DNA from: Vreelandella olivaria
GTDB taxonomy: Bacteria; Pseudomonadota; Gammaproteobacteria; Pseudomonadales; Halomonadaceae
Reading direction: 5' to 3'
NCBI GenBank assembly: GCA_004295565.1
Contig: AP019416.1
Location: 1,922,001 to 1,986,000, forward strand
Length of the DNA stretch: 64,000 nt
Positions 54,381 to 61,361 of this stretch are shown here, piece after piece (the first letter of the stretch is position 1; each line of letters starts with the position of its first letter). A model generated the notes under the pieces. The model was not told the DNA's origin. It saw only the letters and a list, made by a program, of their open reading frames with translations, and did not search any database. The translations under genes and the position numbers were made by a program.

Positions 54381-55023
54381 ATGATCACGCTTTGGGGCCG
54401 CAACAACTCCACCAACGTCAAAAAGTGCGCTGGGTGCTAGAAGAGCTGGAACTACCGTTCGAGCAGATCCAGGCCGGGCTTGAGCACGGGGTAAATAACA
54501 CGCCGGAATACCTGGCGATGAACCCCACCGGCCTAGTGCCGCTACTTAAAGATGACGCCACCAACAGCGTGCTGTGGGAATCCAATACGATTATTCGCTA
54601 CCTTGCCGCCCAGTATGGGCAAAGCAAGCTATGGATCGAAGCCACCGCCGAACGGGCGCAGGCAGAAAAGTGGATGGATTGGTCGAACAGCACCCTGTCA
54701 CCCAGGCACCGCACGATCCTGATGGGCTATGTCAGAACCCCACCTGAAAAACGCGATCACGCCGCTCTTGAAGCGGGTAGGGAGGCGTGTGAAGAGCTGT
54801 TGGAGTTGATGGATAACGTGCTGGCAAAGCAAGCGTTTTTCTCGGGCAATGCATTTGGTCTGGGCGATATTGCCGTTGCCCCTTTATCTACAACTTATGG
54901 CATATCGGCTTAACCTGGCAGCCGCGCCCTAATTTAGAGCGCTGGTATCAACAAATCGCCGAACGCTCCGCCTACCAAAAAAGTGGTGGTGATTCCGGTT
55001 ACCTGATATTTGAATCTGAATGA
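54381..55023 (+). CDS. Glutathione S-transferase family protein (two frameshifts)
   Basis: This is a thioredoxin-fold GST. It starts [13 protein letters not shown] with the active-site Ser region, then [23 protein letters not shown] (cis-Pro) and [15 protein letters not shown]. The helical C-domain has [19 protein letters not shown] and ends YLIFESE. One A is missing near 54423 and one T near 54886. Restored length is 214 residues. The substrate is unknown and it stands alone between two repeat copies. Confidence 0.87.
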
Positions 55024-55076
55024 GATAAGTGCGCTTGTGGCGCGCTCTAAATGATTGGCTAGGAAGAGTTTTTTAT

Positions 55077-55133
55077 GTAGCGCGTGGTAACGAGTAGCGA
55101 GCGCAGCGAAGCTGCCCTTGTTATCACGCACGC
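55077..55133. repeat. Imperfect palindromic intergenic repeat
   Basis: GCGTGGTAAC (55082-55091) pairs with GTTATCACGC (about 55120-55129) at 9 of 10 positions, with a GC-rich inner segment AGCGAGCGCAGCGAAGCT. The left arm and its flank recur near 54226. It resembles a REP-type element, but only two partial copies are visible. Confidence 0.45.
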
Positions 55134-55153
55134 AACTCAATTCAATTCAGACA

Positions 55154-55378
55154 CTACTCATTTTTCCATTTGATCTGAAATTCAATTTCCTCTTCATCAT
55201 CTGAGCGTTCGTGTTCAATGGTGAATTCGGCGCGAACGGGGACGTAGATGCGCTCGCCTGCAATCTGAATATCGAAACGTTCCCCGTTCTCGATGGCATC
55301 AGCCAGTCGTCTTAGCTTGGCCACAAAATCGGCCTTCGGATAGCCTTTCTCTATGTCCCTCTCTTCTTTGGATCCCAT
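55154..55378 (-). CDS. amphi-Trp domain-containing protein
   Basis: This small acidic protein of 74 residues belongs to the amphi-Trp family, function unknown. It shows AKLRRLADAIENGERFDIQIAG, RIYVPVRAEFTIEHE and the final EIEFQIKWKNE with the conserved Trp. The ATG follows AGGAGAAG at the right spacing. It is monocistronic. The 100-bp gap to panE contains no obvious gene. Confidence 0.75.
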   Translation of the reverse strand: MGSKEERDIEKGYPKADFVAKLRRLADAIENGERFDIQIAGERIYVPVRAEFTIEHERSDDEEEIEFQIKWKNE

Positions 55379-55478
55379 TTGCTTCTCCTGGGTAAAGTCA
55401 TTAATGCCGACGCCTACGGTGAATCAGGCTCGTATCCAGTCTAGCAGGTGAGCCGCACATATAACGGGTGACCTTTCC

Positions 55479-56425
55479 TCAATGACGAAGAGTGCCTAAA
55501 TAACTCACTTCTATCTCCGCCAACTCATCATCCAACCCCTGCAACACCTCACACCCCAACCCATGCCGCTCCGCACTCTCAATCAACGGCCCCAATATCG
55601 CCCCGCGCTCAGTGAGGCGTTTGGCCTCCACATCCTGCAACATCGAGGCTTTATTATTGGCGGTGTTCTCCACCACCTGCCATACCAACGCCAACCACGC
55701 ATCACCACCCTGGCCATCATTGGGCGGCTGAATGCACTCGGCTAACATAATCGCCGCGACTTCCTTTACCACCGCCGCCACACGACCCGCATAAGCTTCA
55801 CCGCGCAACTCCCCGTTACGCACACCGTTCAACGCCACCAGCGGATTAATTGCCGCGTTCACCGCCAGCTTCTGCCACAAGCGTTGGCGAATATCATCCA
55901 CCTTGGTGGCGGCAAGCCCAGCCTGGGTTAACGTTTGCGCCAATTCTTTAGCCAGCGCACCGTGCTGGTTATGCAAATCACCAACAAAAGTATGCCCACG
56001 CCCCGCATGCACCACGCCATCATCACCCGTTAAGTAAGCGCCTTCAGTGGTGGTCGCGCATAACACCGGCCCAGACCATGCCTGAGTAATACGCGGCTGC
56101 GCCAAAAAACCGTTTTGCCACAGCACTAGCGGGGTAGAAGGGGCATACAGCCAGTAATGCCAGCCAGCGCCGACTCCGCCACCATGGCTTTGGTAGTGAT
56201 ATGTAGAAAGGCAGGCGGTTCAGGCGGGGTTGATGCCAGTTGAGCTATCGTCAACGAGTTTAACGGCAGCACGCGCTGTTCGCCCTCCGGCGTGGTAATC
56301 ATCTGCCGCGCAGGCAGCGCACGGCGACCGAGTAGCGTAGTGGCCGCTATGGGTGAAAGCGAATGGGCCAGTAGCCGGCCAATGGCGCCCGGGCCGAGTA
56401 TCCAATGGGTAGTCATATCAAGCAT
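55479..56425 (-). CDS. panE: 2-dehydropantoate 2-reductase (one frameshift)
   Basis: This NADPH enzyme reduces ketopantoate to pantoate in pantothenate synthesis. The N-terminal Rossmann motif is WILGPGAIGRLLAHSL. The C-terminal domain has QRLWQKLAVNAAINPLVALN with the catalytic Lys, and ENTANNKASMLQDVEAKRLTE. One C is missing near 56148. Restored length is about 315 residues. The ATG at 56416 (MTTHWILG) is an equally possible start. It could also be a paralogue with another 2-keto acid substrate. Confidence 0.85.
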
Positions 56426-56854
56426 GTACTCTACAGCGGCGTTGCCGCCAAGCTTACCGCGTTTGTTTTAGAGGCGCGAAGATGAAAAAAAGCCGAGCAA
56501 AGGGGACTAATGGCTAGTGACGGTGGTAAACAATGTCTGATAAGTTTGATGCTAAGTGAATTTGGTGGGTGAAGTGTCGATGCGTGACGGCGTGTGATGT
56601 CCGAGGTTGTCATGAGGCATTATTAAATGGCTGCTTTCGACCCTGAGCGGACATTGCCGTAACAGGCAGCAGGTGCGAGAGTTCTGGTCATACGGCCTAA
56701 TGAAAATTTATATCTTATAAGATCATAGGCCCGGGATAATTGGGCAGGCTGCATTTGCTGGAGAAAAAACCAGCACATTCATCCAGTAAAAGAATGGGCA
56801 GCCTAATATCTGTTAGCCAGCATTCCTAGTCGACCTAAATGGAGTATTGAAGGT
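56426..56854. other. panE to cassette-array junction
   Basis: There is no convincing gene in this 429-bp gap. Composition turns AT-rich near 56700. A stem of GGCCTA (56694-56699) and TAGGCC (56726-56731) encloses the perfect 12-bp palindrome ATCTTATAAGAT (56712-56723). A second structured segment at 56734-56818 is described separately as a candidate attC. This is probably the left boundary of the acquired region. Confidence 0.5.
56734..56818 (+). other. Candidate attC (left-most, degenerate)
   Basis: This 85-base segment ends in GTTAGCC (56812-56818). A partial complement, GGATAAT, lies at 56734-56740 (5 of 7 against GGCTAAC). Nested stems are AGGCTGC/GCAGCCT (56746-56752, 56798-56804) and TGCTGG/CCAGCA (56756-56761, 56770-56775). 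Length and layout match the better attC sites downstream, but the core is imperfect. Confidence 0.45.
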
Positions 56855-57286
56855 GTGGAAGACATTGAGTTGATTGTTGCCATCGTGGCTGGTTTGTTTT
56901 CCCTGTTAGGCGGTTTCCTGGGCGCCTTTCTAACTCGCCGAACAGAATATGAAAAGTGGCTTCGGCAACAGCGAAGCATCGCGTTCGCGGGGTTCATAAG
57001 CCATTTGAATCAGTTTCGCAAAGCGGCTGTAGATATTCTCTACGATACGAGCCTTGATCAAGAAGACAAGGACATGGCTATTACTGAATGTTTTTATGAG
57101 CTTAATAGCCAGGAACATATCGTGAGGTTGTATCTGACAGGTAGCACCCGGGAAAGGTTTTCAGAGCTAAAGAGCGAGATTTGGAGTGCCTATTCTCCAG
57201 CGGTTAATCAAACGACGCGTTTGAAAACGTTGAAAAATGCGACTTCTGAGATCCAAGAAATATTTGAGGGAGCTCTACATGGTTAA
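56855..57286 (+). CDS. Cassette protein 1: membrane-anchored helical protein, unknown function
   Basis: I do not recognise this family. The 143-residue protein starts at GTG 56855, ten bases after GGAG. It has one N-terminal membrane helix (LIVAIVAGLFSLLGGFLGAFLT, residues about 6-27) followed by RR and a cytoplasmic helical domain. That domain reads WLRQQRSIAFAGFISHLNQFR and later has a charged region. The frame is intact. The stop overlaps the start of attC 57281-57363, as expected for a cassette gene. Membrane-tethered small proteins are common among phage-defence effectors, but nothing here proves that. Confidence 0.7.
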   Translation: MEDIELIVAIVAGLFSLLGGFLGAFLTRRTEYEKWLRQQRSIAFAGFISHLNQFRKAAVDILYDTSLDQEDKDMAITECFYELNSQEHIVRLYLTGSTRERFSELKSEIWSAYSPAVNQTTRLKTLKNATSEIQEIFEGALHG

Positions 57287-57363
57287 CAATCGCAGGCACA
57301 GCGACGGCTTTTCCATTGCGGCTGCGCCTCCATTACAAAGCCGCGCGTGCTGCGGAGTTAAAC
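57281..57363 (+). other. attC recombination site 1 (canonical)
   Basis: An 83-base site runs from GGTTAAC (57281-57287) to the perfect core GTTAAAC (57357-57363). The arms GCAGGCACAGCGACGGCTTT and AAAGCCGCGCGTGCTGC pair imperfectly with extra bases on one side, as attC sites need for strand choice. It follows cassette gene 1 directly. Confidence 0.8.
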
Positions 57364-57409
57364 GTCATTGGCTAAGTTCCGAAATCGAATAGAGAATAGA
57401 ATTCAGATT

Positions 57410-58232
57410 ATGAGTATTGAGTTTCTTGAAAACGATCTAGATAGGGTTAATTACTTAAGTAATTTGCTAACAGATCATGCTACAGGCGGGTCTGCTGATG
57501 AGGGTGAATATATGCAGCTCCGCCACGAGCTGCTAAAGAATACAACACTGGCACCCATGCTCCCAGAATGGCTAAAGCTTCATCGTAGCTTGGGATCATT
57601 TTGGGGCTTTATAAAGAACCAATACGGCACCTATGCAGAAAGAAGAACATATATATCTGAACAGTTTTCAGGAGTATGTAACTATTTGGAGTTTGGGCAA
57701 AACTTAGCCAAGCCTGCACTACCAAAACCCCAATTATTTCAACAGCCTATCGCTGCTCCTGAAAACACGGTTTTTAACTCAGTGGTCAAAAGAATAAGGT
57801 TTTTATCGTACACGGACGTGATAATGAAGCTAAGCAGGAAGTCGCACGTTTTATTGATAAAATTGGCTTAATACCGATTATTCTTCACGAACAAGCTAGT
57901 GGTGGAAAGACGATAATTGAAAAATTGAGCACTACAGTGAAGAAGCAGGATACGCCATTGTCTTATATACCGCTTGTGACCATGGTCGAGGCATTCATGA
58001 AACAAAAGTTCATCCCAAGCAAAGAGCCAGACAAAATGTAGTATTTGAACATGGTTATTTAATGGCAAAGCTTGGTCGTGAAAACGTTTGTGCATTGGTT
58101 AAGGGAGAAATTGAAACACCGAACGACATTAGTGGTGTGGTGTACGCTCAACTAGATTTTTCAGGTGCCTGGAAAACTGAAATAGCTAAGGAACTCAAGG
58201 TCAGTGGATACACTATCAAAGAGTTTTTCTAG
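57410..58232 (+). CDS. Cassette protein 2: TIR-like (CAP12/Pycsar-effector type) nucleotide-binding protein (two frameshifts)
   Basis: From ATG 57410 (MSIEFLENDLDRVNYL) a helical N-terminal domain of about 120 residues (ELLKNTTLAPMLPEWL, FWGFIKNQYGTYAERR) precedes a TIR-like domain. That domain reads KVFIVHGRDNEAKQEVARF, IILHEQASGGKTIIEK, GYAIVLYTACD, RARQNVVFEHGYLMAKLGR and GVVYAQLDFSGAWKTEIAKEL. This matches the TIR family found as CBASS and Pycsar effectors that degrade NAD+ on cyclic-nucleotide signalling. Single A's are missing near 57793 and 57922. Restored length is 274 residues. No cyclase is visible nearby. Confidence 0.8.
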
Positions 58233-58239
58233 CTCAGTG

Positions 58240-58318
58240 GAAGAACCGTTCAAAAAGCGCAATCACGCGGATCAAATATTGTTGCGCTCCAATTTGCCTG
58301 GTGTTGCGGGCGTTATAT
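58240..58318 (+). other. attC recombination site 2 (divergent)
   Basis: The site lies between cassettes 2 and 3 and ends in GCGTTATAT (core GTTATAT, 58312-58318). The inner arms GCGCAATCAC and GTGTTGCGGGC pair imperfectly. The left core is weak (GAAGAAC). The length of 79 bases and the position fit an attC. Confidence 0.5.
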
Positions 58319-58341
58319 GCTTCCAAGAATTGAGGTTCTGA

Positions 58342-59473
58342 GTGACTAGGGAAAAGTTTCAAAGAGTAAATTCCAAGATTGAAGCGAATAAACAAGAAAT
58401 TCGCGCCATCAAGGATGAACTAAAACCCAGAAAGCCAAGACTGCCGGTAAAAGTCAAGAATCGAGAGCTGATCGTTAGAAAGCCGAAGATTGTTGCAGAT
58501 TTGCCCAGCAAGGTTGTTCTTACTGACTCTACATGGCAGTTCGTTGAAATATATCTCCGATCCCAAGGGCAAAATGAAGCACTTTTCTTTTGGGAGCAAG
58601 CTCGAAACTTTTACGAATCTACCAGAACGCTCAGTCTTGTATCAAAGCCCTTAACCGCATACTACTGCTTCCTAAATGCTACCAAGGCCCTACTTGAGGT
58701 CAAGAATGTTGGTTATGACCTTGCCCATGGAGTAACAGGAAAGAGGGTCGATGGTCATATTCGAATTCAAAATGAAGTTGTTAGAATTTCAGCCTGCAGG
58801 TGTTGTTTCGGGATTAGGTGTTTATTTGGGCGAAACTGTACCTGCAGGAGGTGAAGAATTCAGCCTGAAAAATATACTATATAATATTCCCTATATTCAT
58901 CGGGCTTTTACTATTACAGATAGTAGTAGAGCAGAGTTATTTATACCCATTTTGGAGCCACGTTTTGTCTACGATAAGTCAGAAAAAAAGGCTTGGCTGG
59001 AAGTTCAGCTTGAAGCTGAGCACTCAAATGCAAGAACGCTAGGTAGGCTGACCGGTTACAGTTTAGATCCAGTTTATGACAATAGTGTATCCTATACCTT
59101 GAGAAGAAACAAAAAATTTAAATGGGAAGTAAACAATGGTGTTCCAACAGAAGAAAGCTTAGTTAAACTCCAGATATATCATAAAAGTCGCCGGAGAGAA
59201 CTTAGATATATCTACAGCTCCAATGCGCTTTGGTACATAAAGAGAAAAGATCTGCATAATCATATTATTGACAAAAGCACTCTTACCCTAACAATTGCAG
59301 CTATGCATCGACTAAGTGAGTTGTCGAGGTATAACCCTCAAACTCTTAGCAAACATCTTGAAAAAGATGCAAGCTGGTTGCTTACGGAGTTTATTAATAA
59401 GTCTATATACCAATTTATTGACCAAATATCCTCAGAAATCACGGGCAATGATTTCCAGAGTGACTGGTTTTAG
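58342..59473 (+). CDS. Cassette protein 3: YaaC-family protein (one frameshift)
   Basis: This gene resembles the YaaC family, whose function is unknown. From GTG 58342 a charged coiled-coil-like N-terminus (REKFQRVNSKIEANKQEIRA) leads to the YaaC core FFWEQARNFYESTRTLS, KPLTAYYCFLNATKALLEV and LAHGVTGKRVDGHI. Then come FQPAGVVSGLGVYLGE, LKNILYNIPYIHRAF and a C-terminal helical region LTLTIAAMHRLSELSRYNPQ. The frame shifts near 58776 (one extra A, or two missing, in GTTGTTAGAATTT). Restored length is about 376-377 residues. YaaC-like genes occur among putative defence loci; the role here is unproven. Confidence 0.72.
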
Positions 59474-59483
59474 AGACTAATGC

Positions 59484-59567
59484 ATATAACAAGTGCAGGC
59501 ACGGCGACGCCCACTATATTGCGCCTTCGGCTCCATTCCATGGGCGCGCATGCTGCAAGCGTTAGAT
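59484..59567 (+). other. attC recombination site 3 (canonical)
   Basis: An 84-base site runs from ATATAAC (59484-59490) to the perfect core GTTAGAT (59561-59567), inside GCGTTAGATG. The arms GTGCAGGCACGGCGACGCCC and GGGCGCGCATGCTGCAAGC pair imperfectly. The inner sequences match attC 1. The next gene starts 12 bases after the core. Confidence 0.82.
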
Positions 59568-59578
59568 GAAGGATAATT

Positions 59579-60571
59579 ATGATTCAGTTTCTTGCGGACA
59601 ATATTGATCAACTGGATCTAGCTTTAGATCAATTAGCCGTTTGTGATCGAAATTTCGATCGATTTGCGTTGATGCTTGTGGATAACGTAGTAGAACTTAC
59701 GCTGCATCGTTTCATACAAGACAGGGCGAATGAGAATGAAATGTGGGGACGTTTTAGCGAGCCAAAGCATGATCCAAAACTAATCCAGAAAGGGCTAGAT
59801 CAAAACTTCGATGGTAAGGCTAAAGTGGCTCGTAATCTCGGACTTTTCGATCAGTCTCTGTGCGAATCCATTCTTCATCTCCACTCATATAGAAATTCGT
59901 CCTATCATCAAGGTTTAAGGCACGAAGCTATATTACATTCCCTTGCAATTTTCTACTTTAAATGTGCTTGTGAAGTGTTAAAAGCGTATGAGCCGCAAAT
60001 GTGGGGCTGGTCAAGCAACGATAAAATTTCATATAGGGCTAAAAAGTACTTAGGTAATATCGGGTTCATGAACCGCAAAACAGCCTTTCACGCTGCATAC
60101 GTGAGGCTCAGTGAAGTAGTCTCTTCAATGGAGAACACGCTAATTCACGATTTGACCGAAGATATGCGGTCAACCATTGATTCCACTGATTATGCAATAA
60201 ACTTCTTGTCTACTGACGGTCCAGACGATAAAAATCGAGATCAAGTGGTTGTTGATTCACAAGCATGGCCTTTCGCTTTTACCGATGAGGGTAAAAGATT
60301 CGCTCATGAGGGCGGGTGTTCTAACCAAACAGTAGGGTGTCTTGTTAACTGGCTCATAGCGAATTATAACTGGCCCGTACCAGCTGATCCAATTCCAAGC
60401 TGGATGTCTCGGCTTAACTCTCTGTCTAAAGAGAAGGAAGAGCATAAAGCTTTAAAGAAATATTGTGATTTTATGAGGCAGACAGAAGATATAAGGTCGA
60501 AGATTGATGAATCTGCATTTCAACTTGATGGACATATTCAGCAGCAAATTGACATCATGCGTGGCAAGTAA
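59579..60571 (+). CDS. Cassette protein 4: HEPN-motif protein, putative RNase
   Basis: This intact 330-residue protein begins MIQFLADNIDQLDLALDQL. The segment SILHLHSYRNSSYHQGLRHE (about residues 97-116) contains R-N-x3-H (R105, N106, H110), the active-site motif of HEPN ribonucleases, inside an alpha-helical stretch that ends HSLAIFYFKCACEVL. HEPN proteins commonly act as toxins or abortive-infection effectors. The rest is helical with no motif I know. An RNase role is inferred from this one motif. The gene after it starts 33 bases downstream, without a full attC between. Confidence 0.6.
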   Translation: MIQFLADNIDQLDLALDQLAVCDRNFDRFALMLVDNVVELTLHRFIQDRANENEMWGRFSEPKHDPKLIQKGLDQNFDGKAKVARNLGLFDQSLCESILHLHSYRNSSYHQGLRHEAILHSLAIFYFKCACEVLKAYEPQMWGWSSNDKISYRAKKYLGNIGFMNRKTAFHAAYVRLSEVVSSMENTLIHDLTEDMRSTIDSTDYAINFLSTDGPDDKNRDQVVVDSQAWPFAFTDEGKRFAHEGGCSNQTVGCLVNWLIANYNWPVPADPIPSWMSRLNSLSKEKEEHKALKKYCDFMRQTEDIRSKIDESAFQLDGHIQQQIDIMRGK

Positions 60572-60584
60572 TCATCTGAACACT

Positions 60585-60591
60585 GTTATGC
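60585..60591 (+). other. Isolated attC-like core between cassette genes 4 and 5
   Basis: GTTATGC sits 14 bases before the gene 5 start, the same place as the cores of the real sites. Only 13 bases separate it from the gene 4 stop, so a normal attC cannot fit unless its left half lies inside gene 4 (TTTCAAC near 60520 is a weak candidate). Confidence 0.3.
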
Positions 60592-60604
60592 GTCCGGGTA
60601 TACT

Positions 60605-61093
60605 ATGGAAGAACTATCTAGAAAGTTGAGCGACATAGATACGCTAGAAACATGGAAAGATCATGTTCAAGGCTTTTCTAGGCCTGAAGTGGCAGAGGCT
60701 TATGAGAGAGCGCAGCCTCTATGGGTTCATAGGATGATTTGTGAGAACAAGCTCTATTTACACCCTGATGTAATTGAGCAGCTTGAGCGGCAAAGCTGGA
60801 TTCCAAATGATCTGCATAAGCGGATGATATGGGCTAGCCTCATAGCTTCTGATGAAAGCCCAAATAGCAAGAAGAGAATGTACAAGATAAAGGATAGCCT
60901 TATCATAAAGTATGGTAAGGATTGGTGGGAAGATGTTTATTCCCGCCTTAAGCATGTGTACGCAGCTAAAGAAAGAATAAAGAAAATTCACTCTGGGCCA
61001 GCGGTGTCAGCCTTTATTACTAATACATTCATTGGTTCAGAAGCCGCCAATGACGAACGAATTAAAGCGCTAAAAATGATTCCACGTTCATGA
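60605..61093 (+). CDS. Cassette protein 5: unknown function
   Basis: I do not recognise this 162-residue protein. It begins MEELSRKLSDIDTLETWKDH and contains QPLWVHRMICENKLYLHP, SWIPNDLHKRMIWASLI and KYGKDWWEDVYSRLKHV. It is soluble, helical and rich in Lys and Trp, with no signal peptide or membrane helix. It starts 33 bases after gene 4, closer than any other pair in the array, so the two may form one two-gene cassette (for example effector and immunity or partner). The 3' end abuts the last attC-like site. Confidence 0.65.
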   Translation: MEELSRKLSDIDTLETWKDHVQGFSRPEVAEAYERAQPLWVHRMICENKLYLHPDVIEQLERQSWIPNDLHKRMIWASLIASDESPNSKKRMYKIKDSLIIKYGKDWWEDVYSRLKHVYAAKERIKKIHSGPAVSAFITNTFIGSEAANDERIKALKMIPRS

Positions 61094-61096
61094 TGC

Positions 61097-61210
61097 GCAT
61101 AACAAGGCGCTGCAAGGGAAAAAACTACGCTCCACTAATTTGTGGATCGCTGCGCTCACTTTACCACAAATTAGCTCCGCTCCGTTTTTCCTCTGAGCGC
61201 GGCGCTATAT
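61097..61210 (+). other. Terminal attC-like site, long and core-mutated
   Basis: A 114-base site runs from GCATAAC (61097-61103) to GCGCTATAT (core GCTATAT, 61204-61210). The core equals that of site 2 except T to C at the second base. The inside is a long hairpin: GCGCTGC with GCGGCGC, GGAAAAA with TTTTTCC, and a perfect 11-bp pair CTAATTTGTGG / CCACAAATTAG. The altered core may block further recombination. Confidence 0.6.
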
Positions 61211-61361
61211 CAGAGATACCTAAAAGACAGCTCCTGGCCGATAACGGCAACCCAGCTAGGGCCAGCAGAGTCAGCCCCAGCAATCAATGAGCATCAGGAT
61301 CGTTCACAAGGTCTCCAGGTCATGGCAACCCCGGGCATTGAACCCCAAATCACGACGAGGC

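Larger units (their letters stand above)
56734..61210 (+). mobile_element. Integron-type gene-cassette array without visible integrase
   Basis: Five AT-rich plus-strand genes are separated by folded sites that end in GTTRRRY-like cores 12-47 bases before the next start codon. The sites at 57281-57363 and 59484-59567 are canonical attC in length, core and arms, and share inner blocks (GCAGGCAC-GCGACG and CTCCATT). No intI gene lies in the window, so the array fits the attC-cluster-lacking-integrase class or an array whose integrase lies elsewhere. The genes differ in base composition from both flanks. Confidence 0.75.

Noticed and set aside
56803-56997. Minus-strand frame over the start of cassette gene 1
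   Set aside because: It runs antisense through a gene with a better start, a membrane helix and an attC context, and has no family features.
57410-58232. True pseudogene reading of the TIR-like gene
   Set aside because: Both breaks are single A losses in A-runs, the same pattern as in essential genes of this window, and the restored domain is complete.
56734-61210. Integron integrase or transposase within the AT-rich region
   Set aside because: No frame on either strand reads like a tyrosine recombinase or transposase; all long frames are accounted for by the five cassette genes.
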